From assembly GCF_003732665.1 (NCBI RefSeq), contig NZ_MOBP01000022.1, positions 124,001 to 188,000 on the forward strand: DNA of 64,000 nucleotides, written 5' to 3'. The notes below the pieces were generated by a model. That model searched no databases, was not told where the DNA came from, and saw only the letters and a list, made by a program, of their open reading frames with translations. This document shows, piece by piece, positions 17,856-25,445 of this stretch. The DNA is from Pseudomonas frederiksbergensis (GTDB taxonomy: Bacteria > Pseudomonadota > Gammaproteobacteria > Pseudomonadales > Pseudomonadaceae). The first letter of the stretch is position 1. Each line of letters opens with the position of its first letter. Position numbers and translations under genes: made by a program.

Positions 17856-19178
17856 ATGATTAATGCTGTAATTGCCGCGGTCGGCGTCATGCTGGTGCTC
17901 AGCCTGTCCCGCGTGCATGTGGTGATCGCGCTGATTGTCGGCGCGTTGGTGGGTGGCTTGACCGGTGGCCTGGGCATCGACGCGACGTTGAAAGCCTTCA
18001 ACAGTGGCCTGGGCAATGGCGCCACGGTGGCGTTGTCCTACGCGTTGCTCGGCGCGTTCGCCGTGGCCATCGCCAAGTCCGGCCTGGCCCACGCCCTGGC
18101 GGACAAGGCCTTGCTGATGGTCGACCGCCAGCACGCCAGCGGCGGGCGGCAGGTCAAGTGGTTGTTGATCGGTTTGCTGTGGGTGGTGGCCATCGCTTCC
18201 CAGAACATTCTGCCGATACATATCGCCTTCATCCCGTTGCTGGTGCCGCCGCTTTTATATGTGCTGACCAAGCTGCAACTGGACCGGCGCCTGATCGCCT
18301 GCGTCATGACTTTCGGCCTGATCACGCCGTACATGGTGTTCCCGGTGGGCTTCGGCAATATCTTCCTGAATCAGATCCTGTTGGCCAACGTCGCCAAGAG
18401 CGGCGTCGATATCAGCCAGATCAACGTCATGCACGCCATGGCGATTCCGGCGATGGGCATGGTGTTCGGTCTGTTGGTGGCGGTGTTTTTCAGCTACCGC
18501 AAAAAACGCGTCTACGACCTGGCGAAAATCGAGCAGGTGGAGCAGGTCAGCGTCGCCTACAACCCGCTGACACTCTGTATTGCCGGTCTGGCGATTGCGG
18601 CGGCGTTCATCATTCAGCTACTGCTGGACTCGATGATCATCGGTGCCCTGGCGGGTTTTCTTATTTTCTCGGCATCGGGGATTGTGAAGTGGCGTGAAAC
18701 CGACGACCTGTTCACCGAAGGCATGAAGATGATGGCGATGATCGGCTTCATCATGATCGCCGCCTCGGGTTTTGCCGAAGTGCTCAAGGCCACCGGGCAA
18801 GTGCGCACGCTGGTGGAAAGCGCGGCGGCGTGGATCGATCACAGCAAGGCCATCGGTGCGCTGCTGATGCTGCTGGTGGGGTTGATGGTGACCATCGGCA
18901 TCGGTTCGTCGTTCTCCACCGTGCCGATCCTGGCGGCGATCTTCGTGCCGCTGTGCGTGCAACTGGGCTTCAGCCCGATGGCGATCGTGTGCATCGTCGG
19001 CACCGCCGGTGCGCTGGGCGACACCGGTTCGCCGGCCTCGGACTCGACCCTCGGCCCGACCTCCGGCCTGAACATCGACGGCCAGCATCACCACATCTGG
19101 GACACCGTGGTCCCGACCTTCCTGCACTACAACCTGCCGCTGCTGGCGTTTGGCTGGGTGGCGGCGATGGTCCTCTGA
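17856..19178 (+). CDS. NhaC/YuiF-like Na+/H+ antiporter-family transporter
   Basis: A 440-residue polytopic membrane protein with about 12 hydrophobic helices, opening MINAVIAAVGVMLVLSLSRV. It carries the polar intramembrane stretch GTAGALGDTGSPASDSTLGP followed by a His-rich loop (DGQHHHIWDT), features of the Na+/H+ antiporter-family group that includes YuiF-like amino-acid permeases. The substrate is unknown. It lies between two chemoreceptor genes, the same position as PA2653 in P. aeruginosa as I recall it. The ATG at 17856 has AGAGG upstream; the frame is open farther back through a REPIN, which is not coding. Confidence 0.8.
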   Translation: MINAVIAAVGVMLVLSLSRVHVVIALIVGALVGGLTGGLGIDATLKAFNSGLGNGATVALSYALLGAFAVAIAKSGLAHALADKALLMVDRQHASGGRQVKWLLIGLLWVVAIASQNILPIHIAFIPLLVPPLLYVLTKLQLDRRLIACVMTFGLITPYMVFPVGFGNIFLNQILLANVAKSGVDISQINVMHAMAIPAMGMVFGLLVAVFFSYRKKRVYDLAKIEQVEQVSVAYNPLTLCIAGLAIAAAFIIQLLLDSMIIGALAGFLIFSASGIVKWRETDDLFTEGMKMMAMIGFIMIAASGFAEVLKATGQVRTLVESAAAWIDHSKAIGALLMLLVGLMVTIGIGSSFSTVPILAAIFVPLCVQLGFSPMAIVCIVGTAGALGDTGSPASDSTLGPTSGLNIDGQHHHIWDTVVPTFLHYNLPLLAFGWVAAMVL

Positions 19179-19188
19179 TCACCGATCC

Positions 19189-19281
19189 CCTGTAGGAGCG
19201 AGGCTTGCCCGCGAAAGCGGTGTGTCAGTCACATAGATGTCGAGTGTGCCGCCGCCTTCGCGGGCAAGCCTCGCTCCTACA
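19189..19281. repeat. REPIN (GTAGGAGCGAGGCTTGCCCG subtype)
   Basis: Inverted REP pair just after the transporter stop codon, enclosing TCAGTCACATAGATGTCGAG. Confidence 0.9.
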
Positions 19282-19371
19282 AGTTGATTGTGGTGACCGA
19301 TGATTCAACTTTTGATCCGGCCTGCCGTTAAAGCCTTAACCACGCCAATAAAATCAAAAGAGTGAACCGTC

Positions 19372-21054
19372 ATGCGCATGAGCCTGAAGGCTAAAGTCCT
19401 GTCCCTTGCCGTTCTCCCGGTGTTGCTCTTCGCGCTCGTCATCAGCCTGACCACGCTGTTCATTCTTCAGGAACAGGCGCGCAAGGAGGTCGAGGAAACC
19501 CGCCAGAGCCTGCTCAAGGACGCCAAGGCCACCCTGCAAAGTTACGTCGCCGTGGCCATGACCGCGATCAAACCGCTTTACGACGCCGCCGCCCCTGGCG
19601 ATGACGCCGCGCGAGCCCAAGTGGTCAAGTTGCTGTCTAGCATCAGCTACGGCAAGGACGGCTACTTCTTCGGCTACGACTCCAACACCGTGCGCCTGTT
19701 CAAGTCCAACAGCCCGGACGGCGTGGGCCAGAGCTTCAAGGACAACCGCGACCCTAATGGCGTTTACGTCAATCGCGACCTGGTGAAAGTGGCGAAGGAC
19801 GGCACCCACTATCTGGAATACAGCTCGCCGTTGCCCGGCAACACTCAGGTGCTGGTGCCTAAACTCGGCTACACCGAATACCTGCCAAAGTGGGACATGG
19901 CGGTTGGCACCTCGGTCAACCTCGATGGCATCGAAGCCCAGGTGGCGTTGGTCCAGACTAAAGTCACTGAGCGCATGGAAGGTGTGGTGCTGAGCATCGT
20001 CGGGATCGCTGTCATTGTGCTGCTGGTGATTGCGGCGGCAGGCATGCTGCTGGCCAATGCGATTCTGCGCCCGCTGAACCTGATGAAAGCCAACCTCGAC
20101 GACATCGCGGCGGGCGAGGGCGACCTGACCCGGCGCCTGACCATCACCAGCCAGGACGAACTCGGGCAACTGGCGGGCTCGTTCAACCGTTTCGTCGACA
20201 AGATCCACGGCCTCGTGCGCCAAATCACCGAGATGACGTCGCAACTGACCGGGCTGGTGAACCAGGTTTCAGACCAGGCCCAGCGCTCGGATCAGGCCAT
20301 GGAACGTCAGCGTCACGAAACCGATCAAGTCGCGACCGCGATCAACGAAATGTCTGCCGCCGCCCAGGAAGTGGCGAAAAGCGCCCAGAACGCAGCAGTC
20401 GCCGCCCAACAGACCGACGCCGAAGGCCAGGCCGCCAAGCGTGTAGTGGCGGGCAGCATCGTGAAAATTCATGCGTTGGTGGACGACATCCGCACCAGCG
20501 GCGTGTCCCTCGACAGCTTGCAAAAAGACGTGTCGTCGATTGTCAGCGTGCTCGGCGTGATCCGCTCGATTGCCGAGCAGACCAACCTCCTGGCGCTCAA
20601 CGCCGCCATCGAAGCCGCCCGCGCCGGTGAGGCCGGCCGTGGTTTTGCGGTGGTGGCGGACGAAGTCCGGGCCCTGGCCAGTCGCACGCAAATCAGCACC
20701 CAGGAAATCCAGGGCATGATCGACCGCTTGCAGGCCGGCACCCAGTCGGCAGTGGAAGCGATGCGCCGCTCCAGTGAAGCGGGCGACGGCACCTCGGCCC
20801 AGGCCAACGAAGCCGGGGCTTCGCTGGACACCATGGCGCAGTTGATCGGCACCATCAACTCGATGAACGCCCAGATCGCCAGCGCCGCAGAAGAACAGAC
20901 CGCTGTGGCCGAAGAGATCAACCGCAGCGTGCATCAGATTGCCGTGGCGGTGGACAGCGTGGCGGATGAAACCCAACTCGGCGCCCAGACGTCCCGCAGC
21001 CTGGCGGACCTTGGTCAACGCCTGGGTAAACTGGTCGGCCAGTTCCGGATCTGA
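19372..21054 (+). CDS. ctpM: Methyl-accepting chemotaxis protein, sCACHE type (CtpM-like)
   Basis: A 560-residue chemoreceptor: TM1 about 10-33, a compact periplasmic single-CACHE sensor (about 35-200; KDGYFFGYDSNTVRLF, PKLGYTEYLPKWDMAVGTSV), TM2 about 204-226, HAMP (ILRPLNLMKANLDDIAAGEGDLTRR is the linker region), and a signalling domain with EQTNLLALNAAIEAARAGEAG. Size and neighbourhood match P. aeruginosa CtpM (PA2652), a malate receptor; ligand transfer is inference. The start at 19372 (MRMSLKAKV) has only a weak upstream GAG. Confidence 0.87.
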   Translation: MRMSLKAKVLSLAVLPVLLFALVISLTTLFILQEQARKEVEETRQSLLKDAKATLQSYVAVAMTAIKPLYDAAAPGDDAARAQVVKLLSSISYGKDGYFFGYDSNTVRLFKSNSPDGVGQSFKDNRDPNGVYVNRDLVKVAKDGTHYLEYSSPLPGNTQVLVPKLGYTEYLPKWDMAVGTSVNLDGIEAQVALVQTKVTERMEGVVLSIVGIAVIVLLVIAAAGMLLANAILRPLNLMKANLDDIAAGEGDLTRRLTITSQDELGQLAGSFNRFVDKIHGLVRQITEMTSQLTGLVNQVSDQAQRSDQAMERQRHETDQVATAINEMSAAAQEVAKSAQNAAVAAQQTDAEGQAAKRVVAGSIVKIHALVDDIRTSGVSLDSLQKDVSSIVSVLGVIRSIAEQTNLLALNAAIEAARAGEAGRGFAVVADEVRALASRTQISTQEIQGMIDRLQAGTQSAVEAMRRSSEAGDGTSAQANEAGASLDTMAQLIGTINSMNAQIASAAEEQTAVAEEINRSVHQIAVAVDSVADETQLGAQTSRSLADLGQRLGKLVGQFRI

Positions 21055-21061
21055 ACCCCTC

Positions 21062-21181
21062 ATCGCGGGCAAGCCATGCTCCTACAAGAGCAGATTGTGC
21101 GACCACCGACTGTAGGAGCAAAGCTTGCTCGCGAAGGCGTACTTGAGGGCGCCTTCGCCGGCAAGCCTGGCTCCTACAGAA
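21062..21181. repeat. REP cluster: one half-site plus one REPIN
   Basis: A lone inverted half (CGGGCAAGCCATGCTCCTAC, 21064 on) is followed by a diverged REPIN (TGTAGGAGCAAAGCTTGCTC at 21110 to 21180). The family members here are more degenerate than elsewhere. Confidence 0.8.
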
Positions 21182-21198
21182 AGCAATTTGCATTGTTG

Positions 21199-22134
21199 TC
21201 AGGGTCTGTCCCAATACGGCACCGCTCCAAAACACTCCACATAAAAATCAATCACCGTCCTGACCTTCACCGACAACCGTCGGCTCCCCGGCCACAGCAC
21301 CGCAATCTGCTGCGGTTCAACGCTGTTGGACACTTGATAGTCCTTCAGCACCGGCACCAGTGTCCCCGCGCGCACCGCTTCGCCAATCAACCACGACGGA
21401 AACATCACCAGCCCCAGCCCCTGTTCGGCGGCTTGGGTCAGGGTGTCGGCGTGGTTGCCGGTGATTGGGCCTCGCACTGAGTAGGGCGTCCAGTCCTGCT
21501 GGCCCTGGCGGAAAAACCAGCGCTGCTGGCCGGTCACGCCTTTGTAGGCCAGGCACTGGTGGGTGGCGAGGTCTTCGGGGTGTTGCGGGATGCCGTGGCG
21601 TTCTAAATACGCGGGGCTGGCCGCGACCTGAAAGCGATGGGGCGCCAGGATCCGCGCCTGCATGCTCGAGTCGTGCAGCGGGCCGATGCGAAATAACAGG
21701 TCGGCGCCTTCCTGCAACGGGTCGACGTAGCTGTCGGTCTGCTGGATATCCAGTTGCAGCTTCGGGTAACGCTCACAGAGTTGCCCCAGCCACGGCGTGA
21801 GGTGCCGCTGGCCAAACACCACCGGCGCATTGATCCGCACCAGGCCGCTGGGTTCGCTTTGCTGTTCCTGCAAGGCCTGTTCGGCTTCTTCCAGTTGCAC
21901 CAGCACCAGCCGTGCATGGTGGCCGAGCATGCGCCCGGCCTCGGTGGGCGTGACGGCGCGGGTGTGGCGGTAGAGCAATTGCTGGTTGAGGGCTTGTTCC
22001 ATCAACTGGATTTGCCGGGAAATCGAAGAGGGCGCCAGGCCTTCGCGGCGGGCGACTTCGGAAAAACTGCCGTGGTCGAGCACCGCGACAAACAGCCGAA
22101 GCGCCTTGAATCCCAGTTCGTTGAGGCCGTGCAT
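21199..22134 (-). CDS. LysR-family transcriptional regulator
   Basis: A 311-residue regulator. The N-terminal winged helix (residues about 10-65) reads FKALRLFVAVLDHGSFSEVARREGLAPSS in its recognition region (given in part), followed by the effector-binding domain with typical LVRINAPVVFGQRHL and GLGLVMFPSWLI segments. It is divergent from the YdcZ-type transporter pair, 289 bp away, and may regulate it (inference). The effector is unknown. Confidence 0.9.
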   Translation of the reverse strand: MHGLNELGFKALRLFVAVLDHGSFSEVARREGLAPSSISRQIQLMEQALNQQLLYRHTRAVTPTEAGRMLGHHARLVLVQLEEAEQALQEQQSEPSGLVRINAPVVFGQRHLTPWLGQLCERYPKLQLDIQQTDSYVDPLQEGADLLFRIGPLHDSSMQARILAPHRFQVAASPAYLERHGIPQHPEDLATHQCLAYKGVTGQQRWFFRQGQQDWTPYSVRGPITGNHADTLTQAAEQGLGLVMFPSWLIGEAVRAGTLVPVLKDYQVSNSVEPQQIAVLWPGSRRLSVKVRTVIDFYVECFGAVPYWDRP

Positions 22135-22240
22135 GGTTCATCCTGCTGTGCGAGTTGCGCAAAAGTGTTGTCCGGATGCTCCCATTTATCGCAAAGGACC
22201 GCCAGCCGATAATGCGCGCCTATCCCAGACACCACGGACC

Positions 22241-22387
22241 CCTGTGGGAGCGGGCTTGTGTGGCGAGGGGGCTTGCCCCCGTTGGAGCGCGAAGCGGTCC
22301 CAAAAAAGCAGGCCTGCTACGCAGTCCAACGGGGGCAAGCCCCCTCGCCACAAAAGCCTCCTAGCCACACAAGCCCGCTCCCACAGG
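22241..22387. repeat. Nested composite of two REP families
   Basis: Outer arms (22241-22264 and 22364-22387) are a perfect 24-base inverted repeat starting CCTGTGGGAGCGGGCTTG. Inside them, inner arms (22260-22286 and 22325-22351) form a perfect 27-base inverted repeat of a different family, GTGGCGAGGGGGCTTGCCCC. Outer and inner left arms share GTGGC. It lies in the divergent LysR/YdcZ gap. Confidence 0.9.
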
Positions 22388-22423
22388 GTTCGTGCCATAA
22401 CTGATCAATCGCAGGTTTTTCTT

Positions 22424-22918
22424 ATGCAATCTTCTTCAATCGATAACGTCGGTGTTATCGCAACGCCAACCACCAAACCCGGGCTGCGGCTGTTGCTGCT
22501 GCCTTTGGTCATCCTCGCGGGCATGGGCCTGTCGGTGGAGGCCGGTCTGCTCGGGCCGCTGGGTGTTCAGGTCGGGCATCTGTGGGCGACCCTGAGCATC
22601 TTCGGCGTCGGCTCGGCGATTCTGTTTTTGCTGCTGTTGTTCAGCGGCCCGCAGCAGGGGCCGACGCTCAGTGAACTGCCGCGCTGGCAGTTGATCGGCG
22701 GGTTTCTCGGGCCGATCTACGTGGTGGTGCTGACCCTGGCCACGCCCTCCATCGGTATTGCCATGACCATGATCGCCATCCTCTCCGGGCAGGTCGGCAA
22801 GAGCGTGCTGATCGACCACTTCGGCTGGTTTGGTGCGACGCGCAAAAAGGTCAACGGTGAACGTTGGCTGGCTCTGCTGCTGATCGTCGCGGCACTCGTT
22901 TTGATCGCAAGGGGTTGA
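22424..22918 (+). CDS. DMT-family (YdcZ-type) membrane protein, first of pair
   Basis: A 164-residue integral membrane protein with about five hydrophobic helices (LLLLPLVILAGMGLSVEAG, ATLSIFGVGSAILFLLLL, LIGGFLGPIYVVVLTLA and so on) and the YdcZ-type core PTLSELPRWQLIGG ... GQVGKSVLIDHFGW. The next gene is homologous and starts at its stop, so the two likely make a heterodimeric small transporter in which the subunits insert in opposite orientations. The substrate is unknown. The start at 22424 follows an AGG about a dozen bases upstream, so it is moderately certain. Confidence 0.85.
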   Translation: MQSSSIDNVGVIATPTTKPGLRLLLLPLVILAGMGLSVEAGLLGPLGVQVGHLWATLSIFGVGSAILFLLLLFSGPQQGPTLSELPRWQLIGGFLGPIYVVVLTLATPSIGIAMTMIAILSGQVGKSVLIDHFGWFGATRKKVNGERWLALLLIVAALVLIARG

Positions 22919-22920
22919 TG

Positions 22921-23376
22921 ATGAATCTGATTATTTTGTTGGCCGTGGTCGTAGCGGCCGGTGCGGTGTTGAGCGTGCAGGCCGCGATCAACGGGCGTCT
23001 GGGGGAAACCGTCGGTGTGTTGCGCAGCAGTTTGTTGACCTTTGTGGTTGGCGCGATTGTCACCGGGTTGCTGATCCTGTTCTTCGAACCGGCCCACGCC
23101 GTGAGCCTGTTGGACGTGCCGAAATGGCAACTCAGCGGCGCGCTGTTTGGCGTGGTGTACATGATGGTCATGGTCGGCGCGGTGCCGCGAGTGGGGACGG
23201 CGGTGGCGACGGTGGCAGTGATCGTCGGGCAACTGGGCATGGGCATGCTGATCGACAACTTCGGCTGGCTCGGCAACCCGGCGATTGAATTGTCCAGCAG
23301 TCGGATATTGGCGATGGTGTGCCTGGCGTTGGCGTTGGTGTTCATGTATCGCAGCAGTACCCGAAACGTCGCTTAA
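22921..23376 (+). CDS. DMT-family (YdcZ-type) membrane protein, second of pair
   Basis: A 151-residue paralogue of the preceding protein (VSLLDVPKWQLSGALFG ... GQLGMGMLIDNFGWLG). Two ATGs are available, at 22918 (overlapping the previous stop) and 22921; the second is spaced better from AAGGGG at 22909-22914. Coupled translation and matching domain structure argue for an obligate two-subunit transporter. Confidence 0.85.
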   Translation: MNLIILLAVVVAAGAVLSVQAAINGRLGETVGVLRSSLLTFVVGAIVTGLLILFFEPAHAVSLLDVPKWQLSGALFGVVYMMVMVGAVPRVGTAVATVAVIVGQLGMGMLIDNFGWLGNPAIELSSSRILAMVCLALALVFMYRSSTRNVA

Positions 23377-23385
23377 CATCGATCC

Positions 23386-23532
23386 CCGTAGCAGCTGCCG
23401 AGCCTGCGAGGCTGCGTTCGAGGACGCAGTCCTCGCAATCCTGTGTATGCGGTTTACCTGACCCACCATGGTGTTTGATTCGCGACCGCTTCGCGGCCGA
23501 ACGCAGCCTCGCAGGCTCGGCAGCTGCTACGG
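23386..23532. repeat. Perfect 35 bp inverted repeat, non-REPIN family
   Basis: Arms at 23386-23420 and 23498-23532 are exact reverse complements (core GCAGCTGCCGAGCCTGCGAG) separated by 77 bases. The sequence is unrelated to the GTGGGAGC REPs. The loop carries a further short palindrome (CGACCGCTTCGCGG). It lies in the 274 bp gap between the YdcZ pair and the metallothionein gene. Confidence 0.85.
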
Positions 23533-23650
23533 ACCGGGGTAATGGCGAAGAGATCGCAGCCTCGTTCTACTCGTCAGCTCCTACAGTTCTACACTGGTTA
23601 CACGGTGCGAACGCTTTGCACCGGACGACCATAACCGTGGAGTCCGTCTC

Positions 23651-23815
23651 ATGATCGACAGTGAAAGTACCTGCGACTGCCCCAAATGCTCCTGCAAACT
23701 GGGCCAACATCCGATCGCGCGTCACGGCAAGCATTACTGCTGCGAAGCCTGCGCCAAGCACCATGAACACGGTGAGGCGTGCACCGGCAAGGGCTGCAAA
23801 TGTGCCCAGGGCTGA
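23651..23815 (+). CDS. Bacterial metallothionein
   Basis: A 54-residue metal-binding protein that sequesters Zn, Cd or Cu ions in the cytoplasm. It has ten cysteines (positions 8, 10, 13, 15, 30, 31, 34, 44, 49, 51) and several histidines: CDCPKCSC near the N-terminus, HYCCEAC in the middle, ACTGKGCKC at the end, the pattern of Pseudomonas metallothioneins. GGAG lies about nine bases before the ATG, and a strong terminator follows. Confidence 0.95.
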   Translation: MIDSESTCDCPKCSCKLGQHPIARHGKHYCCEACAKHHEHGEACTGKGCKCAQG

Positions 23816-23828
23816 GTGTTCCACCACC

Positions 23829-23862
23829 CAAAAAAAGTGGAGCCTCAGGGCTCCACTTTTTG
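23829..23862. terminator. Bidirectional rho-independent terminator
   Basis: AAAAGTGGAGCC pairs with GGCTCCACTTTT across a short loop, with A- and T-runs on the two sides. It serves the metallothionein gene (+) and the convergent small gene ending at 23892 (-). Confidence 0.9.
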
Positions 23863-23891
23863 CTGTCTGACGTTCCTTGTCGGGTTATGGG

Positions 23892-24119
23892 CTAGTTCGC
23901 CGGTCGCCACTTGACGTTTTCGACGCCGAATTTCTCCGCCAGCGGCTTGCTGGTCTTCTGCACTTTTTCACGACCGAATCGTGGTATTCGCCCAACCCCG
24001 GCGTCGCAGCTTGCCCAATGCCAGGCCTCGGCGTTATCCATCTTGTCCAGGCGGATAATGAAAGACTTGGGAACGCCATGAAGGGTGTATTCAATGACGA
24101 AGAGTTTTGCGTTGTTCAT
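23892..24119 (-). CDS. Small DUF6555-like protein
   Basis: A 75-residue soluble protein (starts MNNAKLFVIEYTLHG; ends EKFGVENVKWRPAN). The core MDNAEAWHWASCDAGVGRIP resembles a small Pseudomonas family that I recall as DUF6555; function unknown. A strong GGGAGGA site lies about ten bases before the ATG, supporting a real gene. It converges with metallothionein across the shared terminator. Confidence 0.82.
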   Translation of the reverse strand: MNNAKLFVIEYTLHGVPKSFIIRLDKMDNAEAWHWASCDAGVGRIPRFGREKVQKTSKPLAEKFGVENVKWRPAN

Positions 24120-24264
24120 AAAGCCCGTATTCCTCCCTGTGGTAATAGAGGGATCGCTGGCGGCGCTGAAAATTCACTCGGATTGTCAGATGGCGGCGTC
24201 ACTGGCGGCGAGCCAGACGCCTCGCTACCATGGTGACTCCCCCGAACCCCAATGAACGCACCCT

Positions 24265-25035
24265 ATGGCCCTCGCCGCACCGCCCGACCTGACCGATACC
24301 GACGTGCCCGTGCAACCCCTGGCGCGCACCTACCCGCGCGGCTTGTTTATCGAGCCCCATGAGCATGCCTGGGGTCAATTGTTGTATGCCATGAGCGGGG
24401 TGATGTGGGTCGAAACACCCCACGAAGCCCTGGTGGTGCCGCCGCAACGGGCAGTATGGCTGCCGCCGGGCGTGCCCCATGGGATTCGTGTGGTGTCGGA
24501 CTTGCAGATGCGCAATATCTACCTGCGCCCGGCGTTGGCCGCGACCCTGGATGACAGCGTACAGGTGATTGAGGTCGGTGGACTGCTGCGTGAATTGATT
24601 GTCGGTCTGGTGGAGCAGGGCGACGACGGCGCTCCGGAGTATTACGAAGCGCTGGTCGGCCTGGCGTTGCTGGAACTGCAACGGGCCAAGCGCTCGATGC
24701 TGAAAATCCCGTTGCCGGACGATTCTGATCGGCGCCTGCTCAACCTGTGTCAGGCGGTGATGGCCGCGCCGTCCCTCGATATTGCTTTTGAGCAGCACGC
24801 GGAAAATGCCGGGGCCAGCGTGCGCACCTTGGCGCGGCTGTTCAAGGATGGGCTCGGCATGGGGTTCGCTGAGTGGCGGCGCCAGGTGCAACTGGCGACG
24901 GCGGTGGCGGAATTGATCCAGGGTGTGCCGGTCAGCGCGATTGCCCGAGAGCTGGGGTACTCGCCGAGTAGCTTCAGCGACATGTTCCGCCGGGAGCTTG
25001 GTGTCGCACCTTCGCAGTTCAACGTGAATCGGTAA
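24265..25035 (+). CDS. AraC-family regulator with cupin sensor
   Basis: A 256-residue regulator. The N-terminal cupin (about 15-100; HEHAWGQLLYAMSGVMWVET, VPPQRAVWLPPGVPHGI) probably binds a small ligand. The C-terminal double helix-turn-helix (about 160-256) includes SVRTLARLFKDGLG and AIARELGYSPSSFSDMFRRELG. The target is unknown; it may act on the downstream XapX/oxidoreductase genes, though a REPIN separates them. Confidence 0.9.
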   Translation: MALAAPPDLTDTDVPVQPLARTYPRGLFIEPHEHAWGQLLYAMSGVMWVETPHEALVVPPQRAVWLPPGVPHGIRVVSDLQMRNIYLRPALAATLDDSVQVIEVGGLLRELIVGLVEQGDDGAPEYYEALVGLALLELQRAKRSMLKIPLPDDSDRRLLNLCQAVMAAPSLDIAFEQHAENAGASVRTLARLFKDGLGMGFAEWRRQVQLATAVAELIQGVPVSAIARELGYSPSSFSDMFRRELGVAPSQFNVNR

Positions 25036-25047
25036 GGCGAACACCTT

Positions 25048-25144
25048 CCCTGTAGGAGCGAGGCTTGCCCGCGAAGGCGGCGGCACATTCAACATTGATG
25101 TGACTGACACACCGCCTTCGCGGGCAAGCCTCGCTCCTACAGGG
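25048..25144. repeat. REPIN (GTAGGAGCGAGGCTTGCCCG subtype)
   Basis: Near-perfect inverted pair with outer bases CCCTGTAGGAGCGAGGCTTG and its complement, enclosing CATTCAACATTGATGTGACT. Confidence 0.92.
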
Positions 25145-25240
25145 GATTGAGGCTTTGGCAGAAATTCAGAAGTACTTGGCCGGTGCCATTTACGCCCTCG
25201 CTCTAGACTCTGCGCATACCCCCAATGCCACGGAGTCATC

Positions 25241-25414
25241 ATGAACTACCTCATTTCCCTGGCCATCGGCCTCGGCGTCGGTCTGCTGTACGGCGCGCTG
25301 GATTTTCGTTCCCCGGCACCACCGGCCATCGCGCTGGTAGGGCTGCTGGGCATGCTTGCCGGTGAGCAGTTGTGGCCCATGGGCCGGCAACTGATCGCTG
25401 GCTGGATGTCCTGA
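25241..25414 (+). CDS. XapX-domain (DUF1427) small membrane protein
   Basis: A 57-residue protein with two hydrophobic stretches (YLISLAIGLGVGLLYGALD and AIALVGLLGMLAGEQLWP) joined by RSPAPPA, the XapX/DUF1427 pattern. GGAG lies upstream of the ATG. It ends 31 bp before the oxidoreductase gene on the same strand, so co-transcription is likely. Function unknown. Confidence 0.85.
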   Translation: MNYLISLAIGLGVGLLYGALDFRSPAPPAIALVGLLGMLAGEQLWPMGRQLIAGWMS

Positions 25415-25445
25415 AAACCTCTCATCCCTTTGATGGAAGCTCCCC

